Positions 1 to 5,021 of a stretch of 5,021 nt of DNA are shown piece after piece. The position numbers were made by a program, and so were the translations under genes. The DNA lies in assembly GCA_023386855.1 (NCBI GenBank), contig JAEWIW010000109.1:1-5021 (forward strand), in the 5' to 3' direction. Source of the DNA: Bacteroidota bacterium. Lineage in GTDB: Bacteria; Bacteroidota; Bacteroidia; Chitinophagales; Chitinophagaceae. Position 1 is the stretch's first letter, and each line of letters begins with the position of its first letter. The notes under the pieces were generated by a model. It worked only from the letters and a program-made list of their open reading frames with translations, searched no databases and was not told where the DNA came from.

Positions 1-284
1 TTTTCTATATCGGAAGAAGAAGGCTGTGCTTTCGGTTTCTCCTGTACCTGGGCAGCACTCACCTGCTGTGAGGGCTGGCTGTATTGGGTTTGAGCTGGCT
101 GAGAATTTCTGGCAGCAGGCATCACCACGGCAATTTTGCTGGCAACAGGCCTGTTATTACTGGTGGCTTGCTGGCGCATCAATTCCTGCTCGATCATCCT
201 GGTGATCACCAATAGTTGACGGTGATCCGCATTTTGTTCGAATTGTTCTTTTAATTTGCCGATCAGTTCTGCTAAACGCTCCAT
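1..284 (-). CDS. Hypothetical protein, N-terminal part (gene runs off the left edge)
   Basis: An open frame reads leftward from an ATG at 284-282 to the window edge without a stop, giving 94 complete codons. I do not recognise the product. Residues 1 to about 40 (beginning MERLAELIGKLKEQFEQ) are rich in Leu, Glu, Lys, Gln and Arg and look amphipathic-helical, possibly coiled coil. From about residue 41 the chain becomes rich in Gln, Ser, Ala, Pro and Asn, as in a flexible linker, with a short hydrophobic patch (KIAVVMP) near residues 49-55. There is no signal peptide or membrane segment, so it is probably cytoplasmic. The C-terminal part, where a recognisable domain might lie, is outside the window. 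The gene is divergent from tdk across a 70-base gap. The continuous frame and the start facing that gap make it credible; the function is unknown. Confidence 0.72.
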   Translation of the reverse strand, partial: MERLAELIGKLKEQFEQNADHRQLLVITRMIEQELMRQQATSNNRPVASKIAVVMPAARNSQPAQTQYSQPSQQVSAAQVQEKPKAQPSSSDIE

Positions 285-327
285 GATAGGTTTGGGTACT
301 TGTTATGAATAAATTGGCAGATAAATT

Positions 328-340
328 TACAATTATTGTA
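328..340. repeat. Perfect inverted repeat TACAAT-T-ATTGTA in a divergent intergenic gap
   Basis: The two 6-base arms are exact reverse complements around a single T. The site lies in the 70-base gap between the minus-strand gene starting at 284 and tdk at 355. It sits just upstream of TATTTTCT (343-350), a weak match to the Bacteroidota -7 element. Its place and symmetry would suit a regulator operator. The arms are AT-rich and short, however, so chance is a real alternative, and no regulator gene is nearby to support it. Confidence 0.3.
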
Positions 341-354
341 CCTATTTTCTATAC

Positions 355-921
355 ATGTACATTGAACCAAATATATCCGGTGAAAGACGCGGAGTGATTG
401 AAGTGATCTGTGGCTCTATGTTTTCGGGGAAAACAGAAGAATTGATCCGGAGATTAAAACGTGTTAAAATTGCCAACCAGAAAGTTGAAATCTTCAAGCC
501 AAAAATAGATGTCCGCTACGATGAACTCTATATAGTATCACATGATGAGAATGCAATACAGTCGACACCCATCGAAAATTCACAAACCATCCTGCTTTAT
601 TCTACCGAGTGTGATGTAGTTGGTATTGATGAAGCACAGTTCTTTGACGACCAGCTACCGGATGTTTGCGACCAGCTTGCCCTGCGTGGCATCAGGGTAA
701 TTGTGGCAGGCCTGGATATGGATTACCTGGGAAAGCCATTCGGCCAAATGCCTAACCTATTGGCTAAGGCTGATTATATTACCAAGCTTCACGCCATCTG
801 TGTAAAATGCGGGCATATCGCCAATTACTCATACCGTAAAGTTGCCGAAGGATCACAGGTATTACTCGGGGAAAAAGACCGTTATGAACCAAGATGCAGG
901 AAATGTTATTATGAACAATGA
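355..921 (+). CDS. tdk: Thymidine kinase, type II (TK1-like)
   Basis: This cytoplasmic salvage enzyme phosphorylates thymidine to dTMP using ATP. The 188-residue product has the usual length for bacterial type II thymidine kinases. Visible motifs, in order, are a P-loop GSMFSGKT at residues 20-27 and a Walker B-like strand with IDEAQFFD at 91-98, where Glu93 aligns with the catalytic Glu98 of human TK1. The structural zinc ligands are two CxxC pairs, Cys149/Cys152 and Cys181/Cys184. The segment between the pairs forms the lasso loop that closes over thymidine. All key residues are present, so it should be active. The ATG at 355 has no Shine-Dalgarno sequence, as is normal for this phylum. The 3' end overlaps the ccmB start by 11 bases, suggesting co-transcription with the cytochrome c maturation genes although the functions are unrelated. 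Confidence 0.96.
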   Translation: MYIEPNISGERRGVIEVICGSMFSGKTEELIRRLKRVKIANQKVEIFKPKIDVRYDELYIVSHDENAIQSTPIENSQTILLYSTECDVVGIDEAQFFDDQLPDVCDQLALRGIRVIVAGLDMDYLGKPFGQMPNLLAKADYITKLHAICVKCGHIANYSYRKVAEGSQVLLGEKDRYEPRCRKCYYEQ

Positions 922-1591
922 AAACTACGGCTTGAAACCAATTGAAAAAATTTATGCGCTGATCAAAAAGGACCTGTTGCTCGAAATCAGGCAGCAGTAT
1001 ACATTTTATGGTATCCTGCTCTACGTGGCTTCTACCATTTTCGTGTTATATCTTGCCATGCAGCAGCCCGAAGAAAAGGTGTGGAACGGACTTTTCTGGA
1101 TGATCCAATTATTCATCTGTGTGAATGCCGTTGCTAAAAGCTTTTTGCAGGAAAGCAGGGGGCGCATGCTGTATTTCTATACCATTTCAGGTGCCAGGGA
1201 TTTCGTGATATCAAAACTGGTGTTCAATGCATTGCTGATGATGGTGATGAGCCTGACCAGCCTCTTGCTGTTCCAGTTACTGATGGGCAATCCCCTACAG
1301 CATCCCTGGAAATTTGCAGGCATTGTTTGCCTGGGCGGTATCAGCCTGAGCCTGGTATTCACTTTTCTGGCAGCCATCGCCGCCAGGGCACAGCAAAATG
1401 CAGCATTAATGGCGATACTTGGATTTCCCCTGATCATTCCCCAGGTGCTGTTGCTGATAAAAATCTCCAATACTGCTTTTGCCGATGTGATCCAGTCTGG
1501 TCTTTCACAGATCGTGTTGTTGCTGGCAGGACTGGATGTTTTAGTGATAACCCTTGCCATCATTCTTTTTCCTTTTTTATGGAAGGATTGA
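911..1591 (+). CDS. ccmB: Haem exporter / cytochrome c maturation protein CcmB
   Basis: CcmB is the membrane subunit of the CcmABCD ABC-type complex of cytochrome c maturation system I. With the ATPase CcmA it helps release haem-loaded CcmE from CcmC in the inner membrane. The 226-residue product is close to the usual CcmB length of about 220. It has a basic cytoplasmic N-terminus, then six hydrophobic segments at roughly residues 31-50, 58-77, 99-124, 135-158, 162-183 and 198-223. Family-like stretches are [10 protein letters not shown] near 83-92 and [13 protein letters not shown] near 170-182, and it ends in FPFLWKD. I chose the ATG at 911 because it gives the family length. An in-frame ATG at 842 would add 23 polar residues coded inside tdk. 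The 11-base overlap with tdk suggests translational coupling. No ccmA lies next to it. Confidence 0.92.
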   Translation: MNNENYGLKPIEKIYALIKKDLLLEIRQQYTFYGILLYVASTIFVLYLAMQQPEEKVWNGLFWMIQLFICVNAVAKSFLQESRGRMLYFYTISGARDFVISKLVFNALLMMVMSLTSLLLFQLLMGNPLQHPWKFAGIVCLGGISLSLVFTFLAAIAARAQQNAALMAILGFPLIIPQVLLLIKISNTAFADVIQSGLSQIVLLLAGLDVLVITLAIILFPFLWKD

Positions 1592-1625
1592 TATTGAACC
1601 CGATTACCCTAATTTTGCGAATCAA

Positions 1626-2309
1626 ATGATCAACATGCGCCGTAACTGGTGGAAAATCCTCAGCATCGCACTGCTAGCCTATACAATTGTAGCGGGTTTT
1701 ACCGTGCGTGTTCCCGATATAGGCAACCTTCAGCAAACCATACGCAACCTGTTCTTCCATGTACCCATGTGGTTCGGGCAGCTGATCCTGATCAGCATTT
1801 CGCTGGTACAGGCTATACTGTTCTTAAGAAAACCTTCGGCCAGGCATGATAATCTGTCGAACGAATATGCCAAAACTGGAACCTTATTTGGTATACTGGG
1901 TCTTACTACCGGTGCCATCTGGGCCAATTATACCTGGGGCGCTCCCTGGAACAATGATCCCAAGCAGCTTGGCGCAGCCATCGCTTTGCTGATCTACCTG
2001 GCTTACTTTGTATTAAGAAATTCCATTACCGATATGGATAAAAGAGGAAGAGTGGCTGCAGTATATAATATTTTTGCTTTCTTTATTTATGTTCCCATGA
2101 TCATGGTTCTTCCCAGGATGGTGGAATCGCTTCACCCCGGTGGAAAGGGCGTTGAGGGTAATCCCGGTCTTAGCGGCAATGACCTCGATCCACAAATGAG
2201 AATGGTATTCTGGCCCGCCGTTATTGGCTGGACCTTACTGGGAGTTTGGATTTCCACCCTTCGCGTAAGGCTAAAAACTATAGAAGAAAAAAAACTGGAA
2301 AGAATTTAG
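1626..2309 (+). CDS. ccmC: Cytochrome c biogenesis protein CcmC (CcsA/CcmC haem-handling family)
   Basis: CcmC is a polytopic inner-membrane protein that presents haem to the chaperone CcmE in cytochrome c maturation. The 227-residue product has about six membrane segments (near residues 10-27, 48-67, 82-102, 115-131, 144-158 and 193-212). His45 in FFHVPMWF and His160 in ESLHPGG match the two conserved periplasmic haem-ligand histidines. Between them is a tryptophan-rich WWD-type motif, WGAPWNND at 104-111. It keeps the first two Trp and the Asp but has Asn where proteobacterial CcmC has a third Trp. The ATG at 1635 (giving MRRNWWK, which fits the family equally well) is an alternative start. 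The in-frame ATG at 1554 overlaps ccmB and adds non-family residues. The gene starts 34 bases after ccmB and is followed 3 bases later by a ccmD-like gene, so an operon is likely. Confidence 0.92.
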   Translation: MINMRRNWWKILSIALLAYTIVAGFTVRVPDIGNLQQTIRNLFFHVPMWFGQLILISISLVQAILFLRKPSARHDNLSNEYAKTGTLFGILGLTTGAIWANYTWGAPWNNDPKQLGAAIALLIYLAYFVLRNSITDMDKRGRVAAVYNIFAFFIYVPMIMVLPRMVESLHPGGKGVEGNPGLSGNDLDPQMRMVFWPAVIGWTLLGVWISTLRVRLKTIEEKKLERI

Positions 2310-2312
2310 ACC

Positions 2313-2534
2313 ATGAAAAAATTAATGCTTTCTGCCCTCAGCCTTCTGCTCAGCGTTTATGTTTTTGCCCAGGACAGTACGATGCAGCAATCCAATTTAC
2401 CTGCCACAGGCCTCAGGGCCGATGGCAAAATCTATGTTGTAATTGTTGTACTGCTGACTATCCTTGCAGGCATCACTGTTTACCTGGTACGGCTCGACCG
2501 TAAGATCAGCAGGCTTGAGAAGTTTGAACACTAA
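2313..2534 (+). CDS. ccmD: CcmD-like small membrane protein
   Basis: CcmD is a small membrane protein that stabilises or releases the haem-CcmE-CcmC complex in system I. This 73-residue product has a hydrophobic N-terminus (residues 1-20, ending VFAQ) that looks like a cleavable signal peptide. A polar stretch of about 20 residues follows, then one membrane helix at about 40-59 and a charged tail containing RLDRKISRLEK. A single helix followed by a basic RLDRKI-like tail is typical of CcmD, and the position right after ccmC supports the call strongly. Proteobacterial CcmD is of similar length but lacks a signal-like N-terminus. The assignment rests mainly on context and topology because the sequence is too short for firm recognition. 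It is the last gene of the tdk-ccmBCD block; no intrinsic terminator is evident after it. Confidence 0.8.
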   Translation: MKKLMLSALSLLLSVYVFAQDSTMQQSNLPATGLRADGKIYVVIVVLLTILAGITVYLVRLDRKISRLEKFEH

Positions 2535-2611
2535 CCTGCACTACTCCCTGGTGAATTCTGGTAATCAATGATATTTTTTATGAATAATTGAAATTAATCA
2601 TCATTATTATT

Positions 2612-2625
2612 AACGAATGTTCGTT
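2612..2625. promoter_or_regulatory. Perfect inverted repeat AACGAA-TG-TTCGTT, candidate operator
   Basis: Two exact 6-base arms flank a 2-base centre, in the gap between the ccmD-like gene and the glutamate dehydrogenase gene. The site ends two bases before the TTTG of the candidate promoter (2628-2658), a place where a bound protein could block or aid RNA polymerase. Palindromes built on ACGAA/TTCGT are common among TetR-family operators, but no regulator gene is present in the window, so the cognate protein is unknown. The six-base arms could arise by chance in a 152-base region. Confidence 0.4.
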
Positions 2626-2627
2626 TA

Positions 2628-2658
2628 TTTGGCATTCAATTTTTTTTACGTACTTATA
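2628..2658 (+). promoter_or_regulatory. Candidate Bacteroidota-type promoter for glutamate dehydrogenase
   Basis: TTTG at 2628-2631 is followed after 19 bases by TACTTATA at 2651-2658. This fits the Bacteroidota pattern TTTG-N19-21-TAnnTTTG in spacing and in the first element, with two mismatches in the second. Transcription would begin near 2662-2666, leaving a short leader of about 20 bases before the ATG at 2687. The surrounding gap (2535-2686) is strongly AT-rich and otherwise empty of genes. This is a motif match only. Confidence 0.4.
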
Positions 2659-2686
2659 AAAAATACATTCATTTAAAAAGCATAAC

Positions 2687-4105
2687 ATGGCAGCACATCA
2701 GGAATATAGTTTTTTTGGTGCCGTTGAAAAAAGCTTTGACAAAGCTGCAAAGTTTACCAACTGGGATCCAGGATTATTAGAACAGATCAAGCAATGCAAC
2801 GCGGTATACCGCATGCATTTTCCGGTAAAGGTGGGAGATAAGATTGAAGTGATCAAAGCTTACCGTGTTCAGCATTCACATCATAAAACACCTTGCAAGG
2901 GTGGTATCAGGTTTGCCCCCAACGTGAATCTAGATGAAGTTATGGCCCTTGCCGCGCTGATGACCTACAAATGCGCGATCGTAAATGTTCCTTTCGGTGG
3001 AGCAAAAGGTGGTATCACCCTTGATACCAGTAAATATTCCGAATACGATCTTGAAAAGATCACACGTCGTTATACTTCTGAACTGATCAAGAAAAACTTT
3101 ATAGGCCCCGGCATTGATGTTCCCGCTCCTGACTATGGTACCGGTGAAAGAGAGATGGCCTGGATCCTTGATACTTATTCCAGCATGCGCCCCGGCGAGA
3201 TTGATGCCCAGGGTTGTGTAACAGGCAAACCTGTAACCCAGGGTGGTGTTCGCGGAAGAAGGGAAGCCACCGGCCTTGGCGTTTTTTATGGTCTTAGGGA
3301 AGTATGCCAGATGAAAGACATTATGGAAAAGCTTGGAATGGAAACCGGTGTGGAAGGAAAAAGAGTGGTGATCCAGGGGCTTGGTAATGTGGGATATCAT
3401 ACTGCTAAATTTTTCGAACAGGCCGGCGCACTGATCGTTGGTCTTGCTGAATATGAAGGCGCGATCTGGAGCACATCCGGGCTTGAGGTTGACCAGATTG
3501 TAAAACACCGTAAAGAAACCGGTTCTATCCTGAACTACCCCGGCGCAAACAATTTTGATCATTCGGGCGATGCTCTCGAGATGGAATGTGATATCCTTAT
3601 CCCCGCGGCATTGGAGAATGTTATCAATGGTGAAAATGCACCCAGGGTAAAAGCAAAGATCATTGGCGAAGCAGCCAATGGACCGCTTACTCCTGAAGCA
3701 GATGAAGTATTTGCTGAAAAAGGAATACTGGTTGTGCCCGATATGTATCTTAATGCAGGTGGTGTTACCGTTTCCTATTTTGAATGGCTGAAAAATCTTA
3801 GCCATGTCCGTTACGGAAGAATGGAAAAAAGATTCACCGAAAACCTGAATACCCAAATTTTGGGATCCATTGAAGGACTTACAGGCAAACAGGTAAATGC
3901 AAGAGAAAGAGAACTGATCATGCATGGGCCTGATGAAGTGGACCTGGTAAGAAGCGGTCTTGAAGAAACCATGATCACTGCAACAAGGGAAATCATGGAA
4001 GTGTGGAAGAGCAATCCTGATATTCCCGACATGAGAACTGCTGCCTATGTAGTAGCGATCAATAAAGTGGGAACCAGCTATGCAGAATTAGGCATCTTCC
4101 CATAA
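2687..4105 (+). CDS. gdhA: Glutamate dehydrogenase (Glu/Leu/Phe/Val dehydrogenase family), mitochondrial-like
   Basis: This cytoplasmic enzyme interconverts glutamate with 2-oxoglutarate and ammonium using NAD(P). The 472-residue product has an N-terminal substrate domain with TPCKGG (Lys71), MTYKC (Lys95), VPFGGAKGG (catalytic Lys107) and DVPAPDYGTGE (Asp149, matching bovine Asp168). A Rossmann domain follows, with GLGNVG at 231-236. Glu255 aligns with bovine Glu275 after the second strand, so cofactor choice between NAD and NADP cannot be fixed by eye. The C-terminal part (residues about 364-472) resembles animal mitochondrial GDH, including YFEWLKNLSHVRYGR and MRTAAYVVAINKV. It keeps most of the length of the animal antenna insert, about 10 residues shorter, whereas compact clostridial GDH lacks it. 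The gene has its own candidate promoter and a strong terminator, so it is probably monocistronic. Confidence 0.95.
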   Translation: MAAHQEYSFFGAVEKSFDKAAKFTNWDPGLLEQIKQCNAVYRMHFPVKVGDKIEVIKAYRVQHSHHKTPCKGGIRFAPNVNLDEVMALAALMTYKCAIVNVPFGGAKGGITLDTSKYSEYDLEKITRRYTSELIKKNFIGPGIDVPAPDYGTGEREMAWILDTYSSMRPGEIDAQGCVTGKPVTQGGVRGRREATGLGVFYGLREVCQMKDIMEKLGMETGVEGKRVVIQGLGNVGYHTAKFFEQAGALIVGLAEYEGAIWSTSGLEVDQIVKHRKETGSILNYPGANNFDHSGDALEMECDILIPAALENVINGENAPRVKAKIIGEAANGPLTPEADEVFAEKGILVVPDMYLNAGGVTVSYFEWLKNLSHVRYGRMEKRFTENLNTQILGSIEGLTGKQVNARERELIMHGPDEVDLVRSGLEETMITATREIMEVWKSNPDIPDMRTAAYVVAINKVGTSYAELGIFP

Positions 4106-4127
4106 GCAATTTACAAACGATTATACC

Positions 4128-4160
4128 AGGAGGCTAACCGCAGGGTTAGCCTCTTTTTTT
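4128..4160 (+). terminator. Intrinsic terminator after glutamate dehydrogenase
   Basis: A perfect 10-base stem, GAGGCTAACC (4130-4139) with GGTTAGCCTC (4144-4153), encloses the 4-base loop GCAG and is followed at once by seven T residues (4154-4160). Two further pairs (G-U and A-U) can extend the base of the stem into the T run. It lies 24 bases past the gdhA stop. On the minus strand the hairpin lacks a following T run, so it should act mainly on rightward transcription. Confidence 0.93.
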
Positions 4161-4202
4161 ATAGGTAATGTTTTACTATACTTTGTCCAGGAATATCATT
4201 AT

Positions 4203-4640
4203 TTATAACAATGAAGGAATCTCTTTGAGCCATTCCACGCCACCATCCTTCCGGTGTATGCCCATGCAAAAAACGCCATTGGTGATCACCAGGTAAGGAA
4301 CAGGAACAGAAATATTATAGCGCAATACCTGCTCCATCACTTTGGGTTCAAGTTTCACTTCCATCGCCTTACATTCGATCATCATGAAAGGCTGGTATTT
4401 TCGATCATACACCAACAGGTCGAAACGCTTTATTCTTTCTCCCAGTTTAATCTGTTTTTCAATAGCGATATAAGCAGCAGGAATACGTTTGACCTGCAGG
4501 AGGTACTGGATAAAATTCTGCCTTACCCATTCTTCAGGAGTAAGCTTCAACCAGGTCTTTCTCAATTCATCAAAGATGAACGGGTCCTCGCTATCCTGTT
4601 TAATTTTAAAATCATGTGATGGGTAAGTAATGGGTATCAT
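4203..4640 (-). CDS. Stand-alone HsdR N-terminal-like (PD-(D/E)XK nuclease-fold) protein
   Basis: The 145-residue product matches the short Bacteroidota proteins annotated as type I restriction enzyme R protein N-terminal domain (HSDR_N_2-like). A PD-(D/E)XK core is visible: Glu61 in IEKQI, Asp74 in KRFDLLVYD, Glu89 and Lys91 in MMIECKA, and a following helix with Gln104 in EQVLRYN. The nuclease residues are all kept, so catalysis is possible, but the helicase and translocase parts of a real HsdR are absent. No hsdM or hsdS is nearby. The chain is complete, with an in-frame stop and no broken remainder alongside, so it is a genuine small protein and not a visible fragment. Its role is not established: DNA repair or end processing, or a domesticated restriction domain, are inferences. 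It converges on gdhA and diverges from the AMP nucleosidase gene across 34 bases. Confidence 0.85.
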   Translation of the reverse strand: MIPITYPSHDFKIKQDSEDPFIFDELRKTWLKLTPEEWVRQNFIQYLLQVKRIPAAYIAIEKQIKLGERIKRFDLLVYDRKYQPFMMIECKAMEVKLEPKVMEQVLRYNISVPVPYLVITNGVFCMGIHRKDGGVEWLKEIPSLL

Positions 4641-4663
4641 CGGGGCGGAAAATTATAAAAACT

Positions 4664-4671
4664 TATCTTCG
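4664..4671 (+). promoter_or_regulatory. Candidate -7 element for AMP nucleosidase, almost abutting the start codon
   Basis: TATCTTCG matches the Bacteroidota -7 pattern TAnnTTTG at all but one fixed position and ends three bases before the ATG at 4675. If used, transcription would start at or within a few bases of the start codon, giving a leaderless or nearly leaderless message. No convincing TTTG/TTG element lies at the right distance upstream, which weakens the call. Confidence 0.3.
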
Positions 4672-4674
4672 GAT

Positions 4675-5021
4675 ATGAAAACGAAAGAAGAAATCGTCCG
4701 GAACTGGCTACCCCGTTACACAGGCGAAAAGCTCGATAAGTTTGGAAAATACCTGCTTCTTACCAATTTCAGCCACTATCTACAATTATTTGCCGAATGG
4801 AATAATACCGAGATCGTTGATCTTAATAAACCCATGCAATGTGTCACCGCAGGTGATATCACCATGATCAACTTCGGTATGGGAAGTCCAACCGCTGCCA
4901 CCGTAATGGACCTGCTTACCGCTATTGACCCGAAGGCTGTATTGTTCCTGGGTAAATGTGGTGGATTAAAAAAAAGAAATAAACTTGGCGACCTGATCCT
5001 TCCCATCGCAGCCATCAGGGG
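4675..5021 (+). CDS. amn: AMP nucleosidase, N-terminal part (gene runs off the right edge)
   Basis: The enzyme hydrolyses AMP to adenine and ribose 5-phosphate, helping to control adenylate pools. The frame opens at the ATG at 4675 and stays open for 115 complete codons to the window edge. The start (MKTKEEIVRNWLPRYTG) is characteristic of the short AMP nucleosidases of Bacteroidota, which are about 260 residues, so a little under half is present. Features of the nucleoside phosphorylase fold are visible: FGMGSP at 67-72, a glycine-rich ribose/phosphate loop; FLGKCGGL at 91-98; and a GDLILP strand at 105-110. The C-terminal acidic residues that bind ribose are outside the window. The long N-terminal domain of E. 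coli Amn is absent, as expected for this subfamily. Because the end is missing, a related nucleoside phosphorylase role cannot be fully excluded. The gene is divergent from the nuclease-fold gene. Confidence 0.9.
   Translation, partial: MKTKEEIVRNWLPRYTGEKLDKFGKYLLLTNFSHYLQLFAEWNNTEIVDLNKPMQCVTAGDITMINFGMGSPTAATVMDLLTAIDPKAVLFLGKCGGLKKRNKLGDLILPIAAIR

Noticed and set aside
842..910. Upstream in-frame extension of ccmB starting at the ATG at 842
   Set aside because: The extra 23 residues are coded inside the conserved zinc-site end of tdk in another frame, and they lengthen CcmB beyond its family size. The ATG at 911 gives the expected protein.
1554..1625. Upstream in-frame extension of ccmC starting at the ATG at 1554
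   Set aside because: It overlaps the end of ccmB and adds residues unlike the family N-terminus, which begins close to the RRNWWK stretch.
2535..2611. Terminator for the tdk-ccmBCD block
   Set aside because: No GC-rich hairpin followed by a T run could be found after the ccmD-like stop. The T run at 2640-2647 has no stable stem before it.
2930..3925. Long open frame of 331 codons on the minus strand inside the glutamate dehydrogenase gene
   Set aside because: It lies wholly antisense to a well-supported enzyme gene, is rich in Phe, Ile, Cys and His, and shows no recognisable domain. It is a shadow of the codon use of gdhA.
4254..4619. Plus-strand open frame of 121 codons opposite the nuclease-fold gene
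   Set aside because: It is antisense to a gene with a clear PD-(D/E)XK motif. Its translation is rich in His and Phe and has no recognisable domain.
4203..4640. A type I restriction-modification or other defence system
   Set aside because: Only the N-terminal nuclease-like domain is present, as a complete small protein. No methylase, specificity or helicase gene is in the window, and the neighbours are metabolic.
4776..5015. Minus-strand open frame of 79 codons opposite the AMP nucleosidase gene
   Set aside because: It is antisense to a recognisable enzyme and has no family features of its own.

Overview
The window looks like a chromosomal segment from a member of the Bacteroidota, most likely the Chitinophagaceae or a close relative. 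Four things point there. No start codon has a clear Shine-Dalgarno sequence. Candidate promoters resemble the Bacteroidota TTTG / TAnnTTTG pattern. The CcmB, CcmC and CcmD-like proteins are of the Bacteroidota type. The AMP nucleosidase is the short form I associate with this phylum. The assignment rests on remembered family features, not on a search.

Layout. Positions 1-284 (minus strand) hold the 5' part of an unrecognised gene with a charged, helical N-terminus and a Q/S/A/P-rich continuation; it runs off the left edge. A 70-base divergent gap (285-354) contains a perfect inverted repeat. A plus-strand block of four tightly packed genes follows: tdk (thymidine kinase), ccmB, ccmC and a small ccmD-like gene. 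tdk and ccmB overlap by 11 bases, and ccmC and the ccmD-like gene are 3 bases apart, so they are probably one transcript. A 152-base AT-rich gap (2535-2686) carries a perfect AACGAA-TG-TTCGTT inverted repeat next to a plausible promoter. It precedes a glutamate dehydrogenase gene (2687-4105), which ends in a textbook intrinsic terminator. Convergent to it is a small stand-alone PD-(D/E)XK nuclease-fold protein (HsdR N-terminal-like, 4203-4640, minus). Only 34 bases separate this from the divergent start of an AMP nucleosidase gene, which is cut by the right edge.

How the genes relate. CcmB, CcmC and the CcmD-like protein are membrane parts of cytochrome c maturation system I, which moves and presents haem for attachment to apocytochromes. 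CcmA (ATPase), CcmE (haem chaperone) and CcmF/H (ligase) are not in this window. Thymidine kinase and AMP nucleosidase are nucleotide salvage or turnover enzymes, and glutamate dehydrogenase links nitrogen to the TCA cycle. Overall this is a housekeeping region. I see no transposase, integrase, tRNA, rRNA, CRISPR array or other sign of a mobile or defence island. The nuclease-fold gene is the only defence-like sequence, and it is a common single-domain protein without hsdM or hsdS next to it. The points most worth a second look are the animal-mitochondrial-like C-terminus of the glutamate dehydrogenase, the inverted repeat at its promoter, the altered tryptophan-rich motif of CcmC and the signal-peptide-like N-terminus of the CcmD-like protein. 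I did not find a convincing new system.
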